A stretch of DNA of 64,000 nucleotides from Allolobophora icterica (lineage: Eukaryota; Annelida; Clitellata; Crassiclitellata; Lumbricidae), in assembly GCA_963556255.1 (NCBI GenBank), contig OY744605.1:4027687-4091686 (forward strand), given 5' to 3'. Position 1 is the stretch's first letter. Every line of letters starts with the position of its first letter. The notes beneath the pieces were generated by a model. That model saw only the letters and a program-made list of their open reading frames with translations, made no database searches and was not told where the DNA came from. The position numbers were made by a program, and so were the translations under genes. Shown piece by piece: positions 43,078 to 53,689 of this stretch.

Positions 43078-43197
43078 GTATATAGGGCAAATGCATCACG
43101 TAAAAGATTTGTTTAAGGGTCTTTTGTATTCTGATATAGAGCAGTGGTTTTAAGCCGGTTCTAGAAACCTCTTTTATGTATTGAGTTTGTCTATAAG
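43078..43197. promoter_or_regulatory. Two type A modules, divergent
   Basis: Minus strand: AAACAAATCTTTTACGTG and TATATA 30 bases on (43078-43112). Plus strand: AGAAACCTCTTTTATG and TATAAG 29 bases on (43163-43197). Confidence 0.36.
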
Positions 43198-43365
43198 TAA
43201 ATACAGAAGGCAGGGTCCGTATATGTTTTACACTCATTGACTACAGAAGGGACGAGAGCGATGCTAATCATCTCTGTTATGAGACAGTGTCGTTAAACAG
43301 CAACTAATTAACATACATACAAAAACACGTGCATGCGTACGTACGTACATACATACATGCATGCA

Positions 43366-43484
<119 letters not shown>

Positions 43485-43939
43485 TTTACTTATGCATGTG
43501 TGCATGTATGTCTGTGTGCATGTATGTGCGTATGTATGCATATATGTATATTTGGGTGTATGCATGTTTGGTCGTCTTTATGTATCAAGACATCTACAAT
43601 AGCACCCTTTACGACAGACAAACAGAGAAGGAGGCAGACAGACAGAATGACAGAGGCATACAGACATATTGTTGATGGCTTCAGTCAGAACATCACGACT
43701 TGATCGCTTCCTCTTGTCATAATATAATAAGGTTATAATACGGGGTCCTTGGCTTTCGTCAAAATTCAACCGGGTCCGGCAGTGCATTCGGTCACCTACT
43801 ACGCTAGACATTACCGTTGGTACATTGACCTATAATTGTAGCCCTTTTACGACTTAATAGTCCCAGAACTTTTTTTGGTAATGCTGTTGGGCAGCGTGAA
43901 CGTCTTAGTGGTTAACCTGCTCGAATGTCAACGTCACTA

Positions 43940-44425
43940 CCTTTTTCGGGTGTCGCCATGCCGAAGCCTGTAGACCAGGGCTGTAGTGGTAAAATTTGAG
44001 GTCAGTATACGCTACCGGTGACCAGCGGCGTAAAAAAAATTTGAAGACCTGTTTTTAGGAATTCGTCTGAGAAAAATTTCTGAATTTCACAAATTCCCTT
44101 AAAATTTTCTGACTTTTTACGATTTCGTCTCTCAAAAAGTTGATGACCTTTTTTTTTTTTTTTAGTCATTCGCCCTAAAAACCTTTAAAACCTCTCATTT
44201 TTGAAAAATTTTCGTTCCCAGAGGTAAGTATACGCTGTATACCCGCGTATACCCTCCTCTACAGCCATGAGTATACGCTCTCAAATTTCTCTAGAGGTAA
44301 GTATACGCTGTATACCCGCGTATACGCTCGACTACAGCCCTGCTGTAGACTGTAGAAATTAGGAGGGCGACGCTAATCATCTTTGTTTTGACACAGCGTC
44401 GTTAAACAGCAACTAACCAACTAAT
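43940..44425 (+). repeat. SINE tail split by a hAT MITE
   Basis: The left part is cttttcgggtgtcgccatg and agcctgtagac. After the MITE it resumes with aggagggcgacgctaatc and CAGCGTCGTTAAACAGCAAC. Confidence 0.8.
43976..44342. mobile_element. hAT MITE with GTATACGC repeats, 367 bp, copy 2
   Basis: Same ends as 30750 with a perfect 8-bp duplication, ctgtagac. It carries an extra approximately 180-bp interior (44035-44215) not present in copies 1 and 3. Confidence 0.88.
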
Positions 44426-44429
44426 TACT

Positions 44430-44880
44430 CGTTGAATAAAACTGTAATATGCCACCTAATGGTGAGAACTGTTGAAACTAGTTTTCTTATCGATTTTAAG
44501 GGCCTTTAATGTATAAGATATCGTTAAACTGTTTAATCCAATCAAATCACTAGTTAATCTTTGTACATCGAATTCGTAAGAAGACTAGGTAAAGGCGACG
44601 TCAACGGCATGGCAACCGGAAGATATCGTTTTATTAAACAACAGACACTATTAATAGAATGGTAGTTGATATTAGAAACCTTTAAAACGGTTCTCATCGA
44701 CCTTATATAGATTATTAAACTTCCTCTGCACTTAATTGTGGCATGTCAGCATGGTCCACGTTAAAACTGGTTAATGAGAGCTGTAATCGTAATATCCGTA
44801 ATCCCCAGTGTATTCAAAAGTCCTAAATCAAAATAAAATAATTGTTGTATAAAGGGAAGTCAAGTATGCATGTATTGCAC
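44430..44880 (+). repeat. Pre-ankyrin block, copy
   Basis: Collinear with 14500-14990 and 26190-27200: gttaaactgtttaatccaat, aagaagactaggtaaagg and the type B module at 44674. Confidence 0.8.
44674..44709 (+). promoter_or_regulatory. Type B box-TATA module
   Basis: AGAAACCTTTAAAACGG starts 30 bases before TATATA. Confidence 0.38.
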
Positions 44881-45100
44881 ATATGTGTGCATGAATAAAT
44901 GTATGTATGTATGTGTGTGTTTATGTCTATCTATATATATGGATGTATGTATGAATGTATTTATTTATGCATTATGTACGTATGATGTACGTATGTATGC
45001 ATGTACGTTTGAATGTATGTATGATTTATATATTTATGTATGCACTATGCATGTATGATGTATGTATGTATAAATGACTGTATGTATGCATGTATGCTTG
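44880..45100 (+). repeat. ATGTATG-rich tract before ankyrin exon 3
   Basis: Interrupted by the solo LTR; the tract resumes at about 46020. Confidence 0.8.
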
Positions 45101-46014
45101 TGTAGAGAATTCTTACTTATCAAATAACTTTTTTACTTAGTTTGATAATTAATGTAGGCGCAGTATAAGTTAGTTAAATTTAAAGCGGCGTTTATTTAGC
45201 AAGAGTGGCGCTATAAAAATAAAATTAAGTTCAAGTCAACAGACATTGATTAATGTCGACGAAGTGACGAGTAACGAGCAATGGCGTATGGATTGCTATA
45301 ACAACAAAAGTTGTTAGCCAACTGGATTTCGCGGGGCAGTATTTCGACAGCAATGGCGAGGGTTTAATTGCTGTTCAGTTGATATTTTCAGTTGGAGCAC
45401 TTTGATTTCGTTAGTGAAATTACTAACCGATTCTTTGAAAACTATGCGCTTGACCTTAAAGCCATAGGATCTACGTACAATAGCGCTCGATTTGCTATAA
45501 ATTTTATCGACATTCGTTGGAAGTAAGACGATCGGAACTGTTGATTGCCGACGTCAAGTTGGAGTTAACGAACGTTTGAAATCGCGATACGAACTGCTGA
45601 TGTCAACGGTTGCTGAAAGAGGTCCGCGTAAAAAAGGCACAACTTAATCACGTGTTTGTTCTTGGTCACCCAATGCTCTAGTCTACGATACATCAAAATC
45701 TACACTTCGAAAGTAGAAATTCCACAAGGACTGCTTTCACTGCGTTCCGCGAACCAGTTGGTCTGACGTTTCATCAAATGTTACGGCATAGATTAGGATA
45801 AAAGTTTAATTCTTTCTTATATTATCTACTCCGCTCTATGTAAATAAGAATTGAATTGTTTGGGAACTAAATGCTTGTTTGCTTTGAATATATTTGCATT
45901 TGTTTATCTACAAAACAATTGGTGTTATTGAGTAGACTTCCTCATTGGATGTAAAGTAGTACGCTCTTCTATCTCTGGAAAGAAAGCTAAAGAAATATTT
46001 AAACATAGGCTACA
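45101..46014. mobile_element. Solo LTR of an LTR retrotransposon, 914 bp
   Basis: It starts TGTAGAGAATTC and ends GGCTACA (inverted TGTAG/CTACA). It is flanked by a 5-bp duplication, gcttg, at 45096-45100 and 46015-46019. The matching intron in ankyrin copy 2 (27440-27470) runs through without it. A TATAAAAAT motif lies at about 45210. Size, TG...CA ends and a 5-bp duplication fit Gypsy or BEL; no internal coding region remains. Confidence 0.78.
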
Positions 46015-46391
46015 GCTTGCACGTGCATCTGTATGAATGGCTTGTATTTGTGAATGTATGCACTTAATTATATACTTGTGAACATATGTATGCATTTATG
46101 AATGTATCTGCGTACACTGTGTTGCATATGTATTTGTATATGAATAATTTTATAGAGTTTTTTTCTTAAATTAAACCACCAACGTTCTTCGAATGAGCTT
46201 CTTTCTTGTTCCCGAGGCGCTGACGTCAGACTCGTTACCAAGAGCAACGGTGACACGCCGCTCAATCTATCGCCCTACCGAGGTCACGTGGACATCTGTC
46301 GTCCGCTACTGGAGCACGGCGCATGCGCAGACGTGCTGAACAAGCAAGGACGGACTCCGATGCAGGAAGCACAGATCAAAACCCACTACGA

Positions 46392-48746
46392 CAGTGATGG
46401 GCAAAGTGCGGCCCGCGGGCCGCATGCGGCCCTCGGACTCCTTTTGTGCGGCCCGCCGAGGCGTGCGGCCCGTGGGCAGCATGTGGCCCTCGGATTCCTT
46501 TTGTACGGCCCGCCGAGAATGCTAAGACACTTCAAATTTTGAAATTCAGTTTTATGCCGTAAATATATTTTGGCAGTTGATCATCGACGTCTAGCATAAT
46601 ATTGACATCATGTGTTGACTTTGCTTACTTATTATCCTTAGCTGCAGTGAAATTAGCGCCGCCTAGGGAAGCAGTAAAGTAGATCATTCTTGAAAGATTA
46701 TTTATTCTTTCGGATACGTAATGGCGTCGAATAACAAGAAACGGAAATTGTCGGCAGAGAAAAGATTATTTCACGACGAATGGTTGTTACATTATTTCGT
46801 TACACCAAACACAATATTACAAGGCTCCGGTAGTATATGTTTAATCTGCAAGGAATCAATATCAGTGAACAAGGAATACAACGTTAAGCGCCACTACGAG
46901 TCCAGACATGCTGAGTATAATACGAAATATCCTGTGAAGTCTACCGAGCGGCAGAAGCGCGTTGATTTCCTGAAAAGTGAGCTTACTAGACAGCAGACAA
47001 TTTTCAGTAAAGCACAGACTGTACAGAAGAAGGCATATGTTGCGTCGCTGAAAGTGGCATGGACATTGTGTAAACATAAGAAGCCTTTTTCGGACGTTGA
47101 TGTTGTTAAGGAGTGTTTTTCTGAAGTTACGTCTACTTTGTTTAGTGACGATAAGAAAATGCAAGATAGAGTTCGTGCTGAATTCAACGCAGTTTCTCTT
47201 AGCAGGCGCTGTATAACACGCAGAGCTGATGAAATAAATGTGGACATAGAAGATCAACTGAAAGAAGACATAACAAGGTGCCAATTTTACAGCTTATGTC
47301 TTGATGAATCTTGTGACATTACCGATATTGCACAGCTAGCAGCATTCATAAGAATGGTTTTTTCAGACGGCTGCACAAAGGACGAGTTTCTGTCTCTGGA
47401 GCCTTTGTTGTCGACAACGCGTGGGCAAGACGTTTATCATGCATTAATTTCTGTACTTAATCGTTTTGATATCCCACCGGAGAAACTTGTTTCGGTTGCA
47501 ACAGATGGTGCTCCATCCATGATGGGTTCACACAACGGATTAATTGGTCTTCTGCGTGCAGACGACAAATTTCCTGCATTTTTGTCTTATCATTGCGTAA
47601 TTCACCAAGAAAATCTTTGTGCCGGTAAACTTGGGTTTGAAGAAGTGTTCAAAGAAGTTGTTAAGATTGTGAACTTCATCAGAGCGTCACCCTTGCGACA
47701 CCGACAGTTTCGAGAATTTATCTCAGATATAGAGGATAAAAACTTTGATGACCTCACTTATCACAATAACGTCAGATGGCTCTCACGTGGAAATGTGCTT
47801 AAACGCTTCTTTAATTTGAAAACTGAAAAACTTGCGTTTCTGCATGATAATAAGAGAGAACACGAAGTATTGTGTGATCACAGTTGGTTAAAAAAACTTG
47901 CGTTCTTGACTGACATCACCAAACACCTAAATGACTTGAATTTAATACTGCAAGGGCAGATGAAATGTTTGTCAGACATGATCTTGACAATTGATGCATT
48001 TAAGAGTAAATTGACATTGTTCAAAACACACTTGTCTGCGATGAACTGGACACATTTCCCTTGTCTTGGGGAAGTAATGCAAGCAGAAAGAACGTATCCT
48101 GAACAGTGTGACTTTGTTGCTGAAGTAGACAATCTGCTGCAAGAGTTTCAACTACGATTTCGAGAGTGTAACGCTATGAAAGTACACTTTCACTTTTTCA
48201 GAAATCCCTTCACGTTTGATCCGAACGACTTCACTGACTCTATCGTAAATGATGTCAGTAAAGCACAATTAGAAATATTGGAGATTCAAAGTGACGATGA
48301 ACTTGCTCGATCTCATGCAAAAGTGAATCCAGCCGAATTTTGGCAGACTGTTAATCAGAACTCATATCCAACACTTAAGACTGCTGCTAACAAGCTGCTT
48401 TGTATGGTTGGGAGTACTTATTGCTGCGAACAGTTGTTCTCACAGATGAATGTTGTTAAGAACAAATTGCGAAATCGACTTACTCAAGACCACTTGATAT
48501 GTCAGCTACGTACAAGTATTAACAGCTACTCACCGCGTTACGACAACATTCAGTACATTGCCGATTGAATAGAATCAGTCACTATTCAAACTATTGTGAC
48601 TGTACACACTTTATTGAACCTCTGGGCTGAATTACTTTGTTAACTATAGATTAGTTTCAATTTCATATGGCACATTTCTTTGTGGCCCGCGCCCATTCCC
48701 CACAAAAAGAATTTGGCCCTCGGAAAAAAACCTATGCCCATCACTG
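46392..48746 (+). mobile_element. Complete hAT transposon, 2355 bp, in ankyrin exon 3
   Basis: Perfect 11-bp terminal inverted repeats CAGTGATGGGC, subterminal GCGGCCCGC-rich copies on the left and TGGCCCGCG on the right, and a perfect 8-bp duplication, cactacga. One uninterrupted transposase ORF fills most of it. Every part needed for mobility appears present. Confidence 0.93.
46721..48568 (+). CDS. hAT transposase, intact, 615 aa (GTF2IRD2/ZBED5-like group)
   Basis: The N-terminal BED/C2H2-type finger has C40, C43, H58 and H63 after a basic patch (NKKRKL). The RNase H-like core has D195 in SLCLDES, D262 in TDGAPSMMG, the hAT CxxH motif C292/H295 and the VRWLSRG segment (351-357). The C-terminal dimerisation domain holds E570 in CCEQLFSQM followed by NKLRNRL. 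It excises and reinserts the element by a cut-and-paste reaction. It resembles the domesticated human proteins GTF2IRD2, ZBED5 and FAM200, which derive from this hAT branch (family knowledge). The start at 46721 is the first Met in frame, followed by the basic patch. No frameshift or stop. Confidence 0.93.
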   Translation: MASNNKKRKLSAEKRLFHDEWLLHYFVTPNTILQGSGSICLICKESISVNKEYNVKRHYESRHAEYNTKYPVKSTERQKRVDFLKSELTRQQTIFSKAQTVQKKAYVASLKVAWTLCKHKKPFSDVDVVKECFSEVTSTLFSDDKKMQDRVRAEFNAVSLSRRCITRRADEINVDIEDQLKEDITRCQFYSLCLDESCDITDIAQLAAFIRMVFSDGCTKDEFLSLEPLLSTTRGQDVYHALISVLNRFDIPPEKLVSVATDGAPSMMGSHNGLIGLLRADDKFPAFLSYHCVIHQENLCAGKLGFEEVFKEVVKIVNFIRASPLRHRQFREFISDIEDKNFDDLTYHNNVRWLSRGNVLKRFFNLKTEKLAFLHDNKREHEVLCDHSWLKKLAFLTDITKHLNDLNLILQGQMKCLSDMILTIDAFKSKLTLFKTHLSAMNWTHFPCLGEVMQAERTYPEQCDFVAEVDNLLQEFQLRFRECNAMKVHFHFFRNPFTFDPNDFTDSIVNDVSKAQLEILEIQSDDELARSHAKVNPAEFWQTVNQNSYPTLKTAANKLLCMVGSTYCCEQLFSQMNVVKNKLRNRLTQDHLICQLRTSINSYSPRYDNIQYIAD

Positions 48747-48789
48747 CACTACGACAACTTCCGACTCATCTCTAAATTCCGTTCTGGTA

Positions 48790-49142
48790 AGTTCTGCATT
48801 TTAGTAGCGCGCTTTCTGCAATTCAACATTAAGTGTTTTCTGGCAACCGATTGGATTTAAAGTTCTTTTTATAAAGCTTTAAAAGGTAATTAAACAAATA
48901 AACTCTGATTTAGCGCTCTCTTTACAGTACACACCTTCTGAAGGTGAATTAAACGGTGCCATAAAATGATAGGTGTTTCATTTGGTTTAGCGCTCTTTTT
49001 AGACACCTTGTAAAACTTGGTAGCTGATTCTATATAAATAGAAGACCTAGTACTTAATCAATGTTGAAGCGCATGCGATTTTTAATAGAAAAACTATTCG
49101 GAACTTAAAGTGTAATAAATTCTTAAAAATTAATGTTTACAA

Positions 49143-49178
<36 letters not shown>

Positions 49179-49400
49179 CATATTCTTATTGTATAAAGAA
49201 TTATATTAAATTTTCAAATGGTAATTGCATTGTGCATTTTTAGAGGTTTGATGTCAAATAAAAAATCAGTCCAAAAATTATTTATGCCCTAGTTGTAGAA
49301 AAGAAATGTTTTGAAAGAAAATAAACATCTGAACTTTGATGGATATAATCTAATACTAAAAGATAACTGAGATTTTAAGTCTAAAGGTTGTATAATCACC
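48790..49400 (+). other. Post-exon intron flank of ankyrin copy 3
   Basis: gttctgcattttagtagcgc to about 49040 matches copies 1 and 2. After the type B module the DNA is AT-rich with a 27-bp TA run (49150-49176) and no gene. Confidence 0.6.
49001..49036 (+). promoter_or_regulatory. Type B box-TATA module after ankyrin exon 3
   Basis: AGACACCTTGTAAAAC starts 30 bases before TATATAAAT, preceded by tagcgctcttttt as at 28210. Confidence 0.38.
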
Positions 49401-49408
49401 CTATTAAA

Positions 49409-49617
49409 CAGGGCTGTAGTGGTCAAATTAGAGGTAAGTATACGCTAGCAGCTAGTTTTGCGAAACAAATTACAGGTGAGTATACGCTACAGTATTTTGT
49501 GAGTATACGCTACAGTATTTTGATATAAATAAATAGAAATAGTTTGTGAGGTGAGTATACGGCCTCTAAAGGTGAGTATACGCTGTATACCCGCGTATAC
49601 GCTCGACTACAACCCTG
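49409..49617. mobile_element. hAT MITE with GTATACGC repeats, 209 bp, copy 3
   Basis: CAGGGCTGTAGTGGT and, inverted, CAGGGTTGTAGTCGAG ends; perfect 8-bp duplication ctattaaa. Confidence 0.9.
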
Positions 49618-49625
49618 CTATTAAA

Positions 49626-50160
49626 TAGGGTCTTAACTTTACAATTATTCAAAGTAAAGAATAAAAAAATATAGAAAATGAGTGTTTTGAAATTAAAATT
49701 AATATGGGACGAACTTTAAATTTTTCAGTACATTCCACCACTGGCCAAAGAAAAAAATTATCTTTTGGCTAAATTGTTACAGGTGAAAAGACAATAGTAG
49801 TTGGAGACTTTACGTGCTTACATACGTACATAAATGCACATAATAGAAAGATGGGGCAGCAGCGTACATTATAAAAATGAATTAATTTAAGAAGATATAT
49901 TATTAGAGAATTATCTTACTGTTTAAACACTGGTTAGGCAACACATATGATTTCAATTCAATCAACATTAAATCAGTGGTTGATTTAGCAATTACGTCTT
50001 TCACACCTCTAATATTGATCCCACCGACGCTATAATTACATGAAGCGCATTAAATTCAGGAAAGAACGCAGGAGGGCATTGCCAGTCGTCTTTGTTATGA
50101 CACATTATCATTAAACAGCAACGGTCCTATCGATGATTTTACACTTTTACAACGTTCTTT
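49626..50160. other. AT-rich, no gene; ends with a weak SINE tail
   Basis: A diverged SINE tail (ggagggcattgccag ... ATCATTAAACAGCAACGG) at 50065-50125 is the only recognisable feature. Confidence 0.5.
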
Positions 50161-50162
50161 TT

Positions 50163-50198
50163 AGACACCTGTTTAAAGTGGTGAACATATGCTATATA
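50163..50198 (+). promoter_or_regulatory. Type B box-TATA module
   Basis: AGACACCTGTTTAAAG starts 30 bases before TATATAGG. Confidence 0.36.
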
Positions 50199-50254
50199 GG
50201 CCAGTGACACGGCATCAGGTTAGTGAGAAAAAGCAAACGGTTGGGCATTTCGTA

Positions 50255-50483
50255 TGGACATTGAGGAAATCTGTTACCTAGAATTGCTCAGCGTCATCGA
50301 TTGATGCTGGGTTAATATTAAACGCAACTATCCAATGACCAAGTATCAATCGATGGCGCTGAGCAATTGTGAGTGAAGGACTTGCTCAAGATGCCTACAC
50401 AGTTAACGTGTAAGGGGAGAAGACTCGAACCCGTACTCTCCACATTACAAGGCGAGCGCTCTTAACCAATCGGCTACTGGGTC
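50255..50483 (-). mobile_element. tRNA-Thr-like SINE (family 4)
   Basis: On the minus strand gtgacccagtagccgattgg leads to an anticodon loop CTTGTAA (TGT) and the B box gggttcgagtc. Downstream an inverted repeat (tgctcagcgtcatcgattga / tcaatcgatggcgctgagca) could form a hairpin. Second copy at 53690-53850. Confidence 0.72.
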
Positions 50484-50499
50484 ACAAGAACTACTGCAA

Positions 50500-50905
50500 T
50501 GCACTCCAGTCTAATCTAATCTAATGAAGTTGATGATGATTACGACGATGATGATGATGACGACGTTACAGATTCGCCGCTAGACCGAGAGAGGTCACTG
50601 AGGTCATTGGGGTCATTGGGGTCACTGAGGTCGTCGACCTGTGAACTCGACTCAATTCCGAGGCACTCTCCGTTGCCAAGCGACGAGATGAAGATGATCA
50701 GTGAACCCATCTTCAGCATCAGCAGCAACGACAACAACGTTCATCTTAGAATACATGATGATGATGAAGATCTTCTTAGTCGTCATCATCATCATCGTCA
50801 TCCAGATAATCAGATCTCTGACGGTCAGTCACCAATGGGTATTCGTCCAGATGCTCATTTGTACCTTCTCTCCATCATTCGATCGTTCGTTCCTTCTTTT
50901 GTTCA
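50500..50905. repeat. Duplicated block with GATGAT and GGTCACTGA repeats
   Basis: Counterpart at 53925-54260: tgacgacgttacagattcg, cctgtgaactcgactcaatt, agcatcagcagcaacgac. A minus-strand 65-codon ORF (50540-50737) begins with a hydrophobic stretch, but the copy has its frame broken, so coding is unlikely. Confidence 0.75.
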
Positions 50906-50934
50906 TTAATATACAGAGACAGAAAACAGACAGA

Positions 50935-51480
50935 TAGTTGTTGGTTCCAGTCAGAACATCGCGACAAAATATTGCCCCTCGAGTGCTCAGCAAGGTCATG
51001 GACTTCTACATAATAGGGTTATTATACGAGGATGGGGGGGGGTCCTTGGACAAGACTACTACGTCTTTCATCAAGTTCAACCGGGGCCTTCCCAGCGGGC
51101 CACTTACCCCGAGCACCGCATTCCGTCACCTACCCTGGTAGACATTCCCATTGGTAGATTTGCCTATTGTAGCCTTTTATGACGTAGTGGTCATAGAAAT
51201 TCTTTTATTAATGCTGTTGGGCAGCATAAACGTCTTAGTGGTTAGCGTGCTCGAGTGTCAACCGAGAAGTCGGGGGTTCAAATTCCCACTAGGTCAGAAA
51301 TTTGCTCAACTTGCGCCCCCTAGCCAACTCCGCTAGAACTAGTCGTCTCCCTGGCAGTCTGATCTTCCCTCCCACTGATCTTCAGTGTGAAGATCAGACT
51401 GCGAGGCAGGCGACTAACCTCGAAGTCGAAAATGTTAGGTACCTATGACTACCTCGTTAGTTGAAGGGAGTAGCAATAAT
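50935..51480 (+). repeat. Duplicated block with tRNA-Asp-like SINE (family 3)
   Basis: ttggttccagtcagaacatc, caagttcaaccgggg, then the SINE at 51215-51430 (gtggttagcgtgctcgagtg; gggggttcaaattccc). Its body contains an inverted duplication (51360-51412: tctgatcttccctcccactg / agtgtgaagatcaga). Confidence 0.78.
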
Positions 51481-51515
51481 ATTGGTTCAACAATATTTTG
51501 AAGTTGCATCTCACT

Positions 51516-51552
51516 TATATATAGTTTTAGCTAGAAACGTTTTAAGGGTGTC
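51516..51552 (-). promoter_or_regulatory. Type B box-TATA module, minus strand
   Basis: GGACACCCTTAAAACG starts 30 bases before TATATATA. Confidence 0.4.
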
Positions 51553-51729
51553 CAAATTGCATTACATCAAGTTCTCTATTCGCTTTATCTCTGTTCTAAA
51601 CATCACCGTTTTTTAAATTTTCAACCTATCTGAATTTTGGTTTTGACTTTGAACCAATCCTGACGCTATCTGCGAATCGATTGCTTTCGGACTGATCTTA
51701 AATCAGCAATGAGCTGTAATATGCCAGAA

Positions 51730-51870
51730 TAATTTCTGTCGACGTCAACGGCCTCCGTTACCATAAGACGGCGTTAAACTCTGGACCCAGCTAAATCAGT
51801 AGGCCTATATTTCTGCAGACCTAGTGGATATGGCTATATCGACGTCAAATAAGGGGGAAAAGAAATTATT
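51730..51870 (+). repeat. Hairpin-tail repeat copies
   Basis: tctgtcgacgtcaacggcct then ccataagacggcgttaaac (51737-51780), and tatatcgacgtcaaat at 51834. Matches 23860-23970 closely. Confidence 0.65.
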
Positions 51871-51889
51871 TTCGATGCATCGATTCTTT

Positions 51890-51927
51890 AGACACCCTTA
51901 AAACGATTTACCTAACGTTATATATAT
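51890..51927 (+). promoter_or_regulatory. Type B box-TATA module
   Basis: ATGCATCGAT upstream; AGACACCCTTAAAACG starts 29 bases before TATATATAT, then CTCGTGA. A ctcgacgtcaacggcccttg hairpin starts at about 51956. Confidence 0.44.
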
Positions 51928-52059
51928 CTCGTGACACCACGTTTATGTGGTACAACTCGACGTCAACGGCCCTTGTGGCCATAAGGTCATACCATATACA
52001 GTGCTATATTTAGATACATTCACAACATCTAATTCCGTCACCATTTATTCTTCAGTTCA

Positions 52060-52185
52060 ATCGTGTTAACCCCGTCCGTACCGTTTTCAGGGCGTCGCCA
52101 GTCCGAATCCTGGAGAAGGTAGGTGGGCGACGCTAATCATCTTTGCTATGACACAGCGTCGTGAAAGAGCAACTAACAAACTAAT
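52060..52185 (+). repeat. SINE 3' tail
   Basis: tgggcgacgctaatcatctt, tgctatgacacagcgtcg and TGAAAGAGCAACTAAC. Confidence 0.72.
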
Positions 52186-52488
52186 TATTGGTTGCTTAAA
52201 ACGGCAATATGCCATATGAACGGTGAGAACAGTTCAAAATACCTCTTCTTATCGATGTCAACGGCCCGTACGATGTGAGAACATCTTAAAGCACTTTTCT
52301 TATCGATGTCAACGGTCTTTGATGCTATACGGTGTCGTTAAACTGTTTAATCCAATCAAATCACCAGTTAATCCTTGTACCTTAGTTCTGAAGAAGATTA
52401 GATAAAGTCGACGTCAGCGGTCTGGCAACCTCAAGATGTCGCTTTATTAAACAACGGAGGCTATTAATAGAATAGCAGTTGATATATT

Positions 52489-52524
52489 ACACACCTTTAA
52501 AGAGTTTTTATCCGACCTTATATA
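52489..52524 (+). promoter_or_regulatory. Type B box-TATA module in a pre-ankyrin block
   Basis: ACACACCTTTAAAGAG starts 30 bases before TATATA. The block (52190-52620) ends at gaaggtcgacgtcacgacc, and no ankyrin exon follows. Confidence 0.38.
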
Positions 52525-52619
52525 GAATATCGAAATACAACTTACATCTGATTTATACACCATAACCTGTGGTCAGAACTGCGTCAACGCAAGGAAGGTC
52601 GACGTCACGACCGGTCACT

Positions 52620-53050
52620 GTGCATTCCTTCACCTACCGCGATAGACATTCCCATTCGTACTTGTGAGCTCTTGTAGCCTTTTTATGACATGGTGAGTCT
52701 CAGTAAATGTCGTCATGTCATGTTTCGTGGTTCCAGCTGGACATTTCTTATACCCTAAATTCATAGCGGTTAGAAATCTTAGTCGTTAGCGTGCTCGACT
52801 GTCAACCGAAAGGTCGGGGTTCAAATCCCCGCCAGGGCAGAAATCTGTGGTGAATACTGTGCAACTTGCGCCCCCTAGCCAACTCAGCTAGAACTAGTTT
52901 ACTGTCAGTGGAAAAATCACACGGCGAGGGAGACGACTAGCCATCGCTCTTATATGCCGAGGCTAAGAAAAATGAAGTCGGTATTGCTATGTACTTATGG
53001 CTACCTCTCGGCATTAGTTTCAGGGAGCAGTAGTTCCAGGGTCGTTCAGG
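52620..53050 (+). repeat. Duplicated block with best-preserved tRNA-Asp-like SINE
   Basis: The SINE head at 52785-52845 has cgttagcgtgctcgactgtc (anticodon GTC) and a perfect B box, cggggttcaaatcccc, closing a T arm. The body is gcgccccctagccaactcag. Best of the five copies. Confidence 0.78.
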
Positions 53051-53129
53051 ATTGAGAATGGCACTAATAATAATGATCAGAACATGGAGAGTGGCGGAAT
53101 TTAGTTTGACGGCAATTGCGAATTTATAT

Positions 53130-53450
53130 AGCGCCACTTCAAGAGAGACTAATCAGAGGCGCTCTAGACCTTACACAATTAAACCACAATCATACAAAAT
53201 GGTCTTCAAGCGCTTGCGAAAAAGAGTCAAAGAGAGGCTGAGGAGTTCATGTCGCAGGATATTAGACAGTTTGTTCCAAGAGGATGGCCGACCACGGCAA
53301 CACTCCTGTACTGGACGGAGGTTGTCCGGACCGGTATTACTGAGAAATATGTGACCGAGAAAGGAGAGATCCTTGAGGTAAGATGGAGCACGACCCTCCG
53401 GACAACTATGCACGAGCATTAATATCTTGAACCCTATGCGCTTTTGCATG
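53130..53450 (-). pseudogene. LINE ORF2 C-terminal fragment with 3' tail
   Basis: The minus strand reads KRIGFKILMLVHSCPEGRAP, SYLKDL, SSWNKLSNILR and LTLFRKRLKTILYDCG. This is the classic post-RT C-terminus (RI.FKiLllv.....G.APsYL.dL; .WN.Lp..iR.....l..F.k.LKt.L) of CR1/Rex1-type LINEs. A gtggcgctatataaattcgc tail follows. A short related piece (ccttgaggtaagatggagca) is at 9765. Confidence 0.82.
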
Positions 53451-53540
53451 GAGCTGCTTTACTAGTTTCCAGTGTTGAGCGACTTCTAATGTACCAAAAT
53501 AAAATGGATGATTGAACTAACAGGGCTACTTCTGTATTTA

Positions 53541-53633
53541 CTTATAGGATTAAAGCAAATATAAAAGAGGTGTATAAAGAGTCGTCTATTTTGATGATAT
53601 AAATGAAAATATAAACAGGTAAAAGAGGTGTTT
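53541..53633 (-). promoter_or_regulatory. Tandem type A box-TATA modules
   Basis: The 53541-53575 module has ATACACCTCTTTTATATT and TATAAG 29 bases on. The 53596-53633 module has AAACACCTCTTTTACC and TATATC about 32 bases on. Confidence 0.38.
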
Positions 53634-53689
53634 AAGAGAGCCTTCCGTAAGTTGCTGTTTAATGACAGTGTCTCGTAAACACAGCGTCA

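Larger units (their letters stand above)
46217..48786 (+). pseudogene. Ankyrin-repeat exon, copy 3, split by a hAT transposon
   Basis: Exon bases run 46217-46391 and resume at 48755-48786; removing the 2.35-kb insertion and one 8-bp duplication restores the 209-nt length. The acceptor is damaged: ttcccg instead of ttccag, so the AG is lost. The first repeat's TPLHLA core has changed to TPLNLS. The donor gtaagt is intact. It cannot give a normal transcript. Confidence 0.82.

Noticed and set aside
50400..50483. tRNA-Thr gene on the minus strand
   Set aside because: It is the head of a SINE with a duplicated downstream body at 53690-53850, and no terminator follows.
50540..50737. 65-codon minus-strand ORF with a hydrophobic N-terminus, like a small secreted protein
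   Set aside because: The paralogous block at 53940-54225 has the same DNA but a broken frame, and the C-terminus is a run of Ser from a GATGAT repeat.
52785..52850. A second real tRNA gene (Asp, GTC)
   Set aside because: The T arm is perfect, but the acceptor and D arm do not close and the sequence is embedded in a five-copy SINE body.
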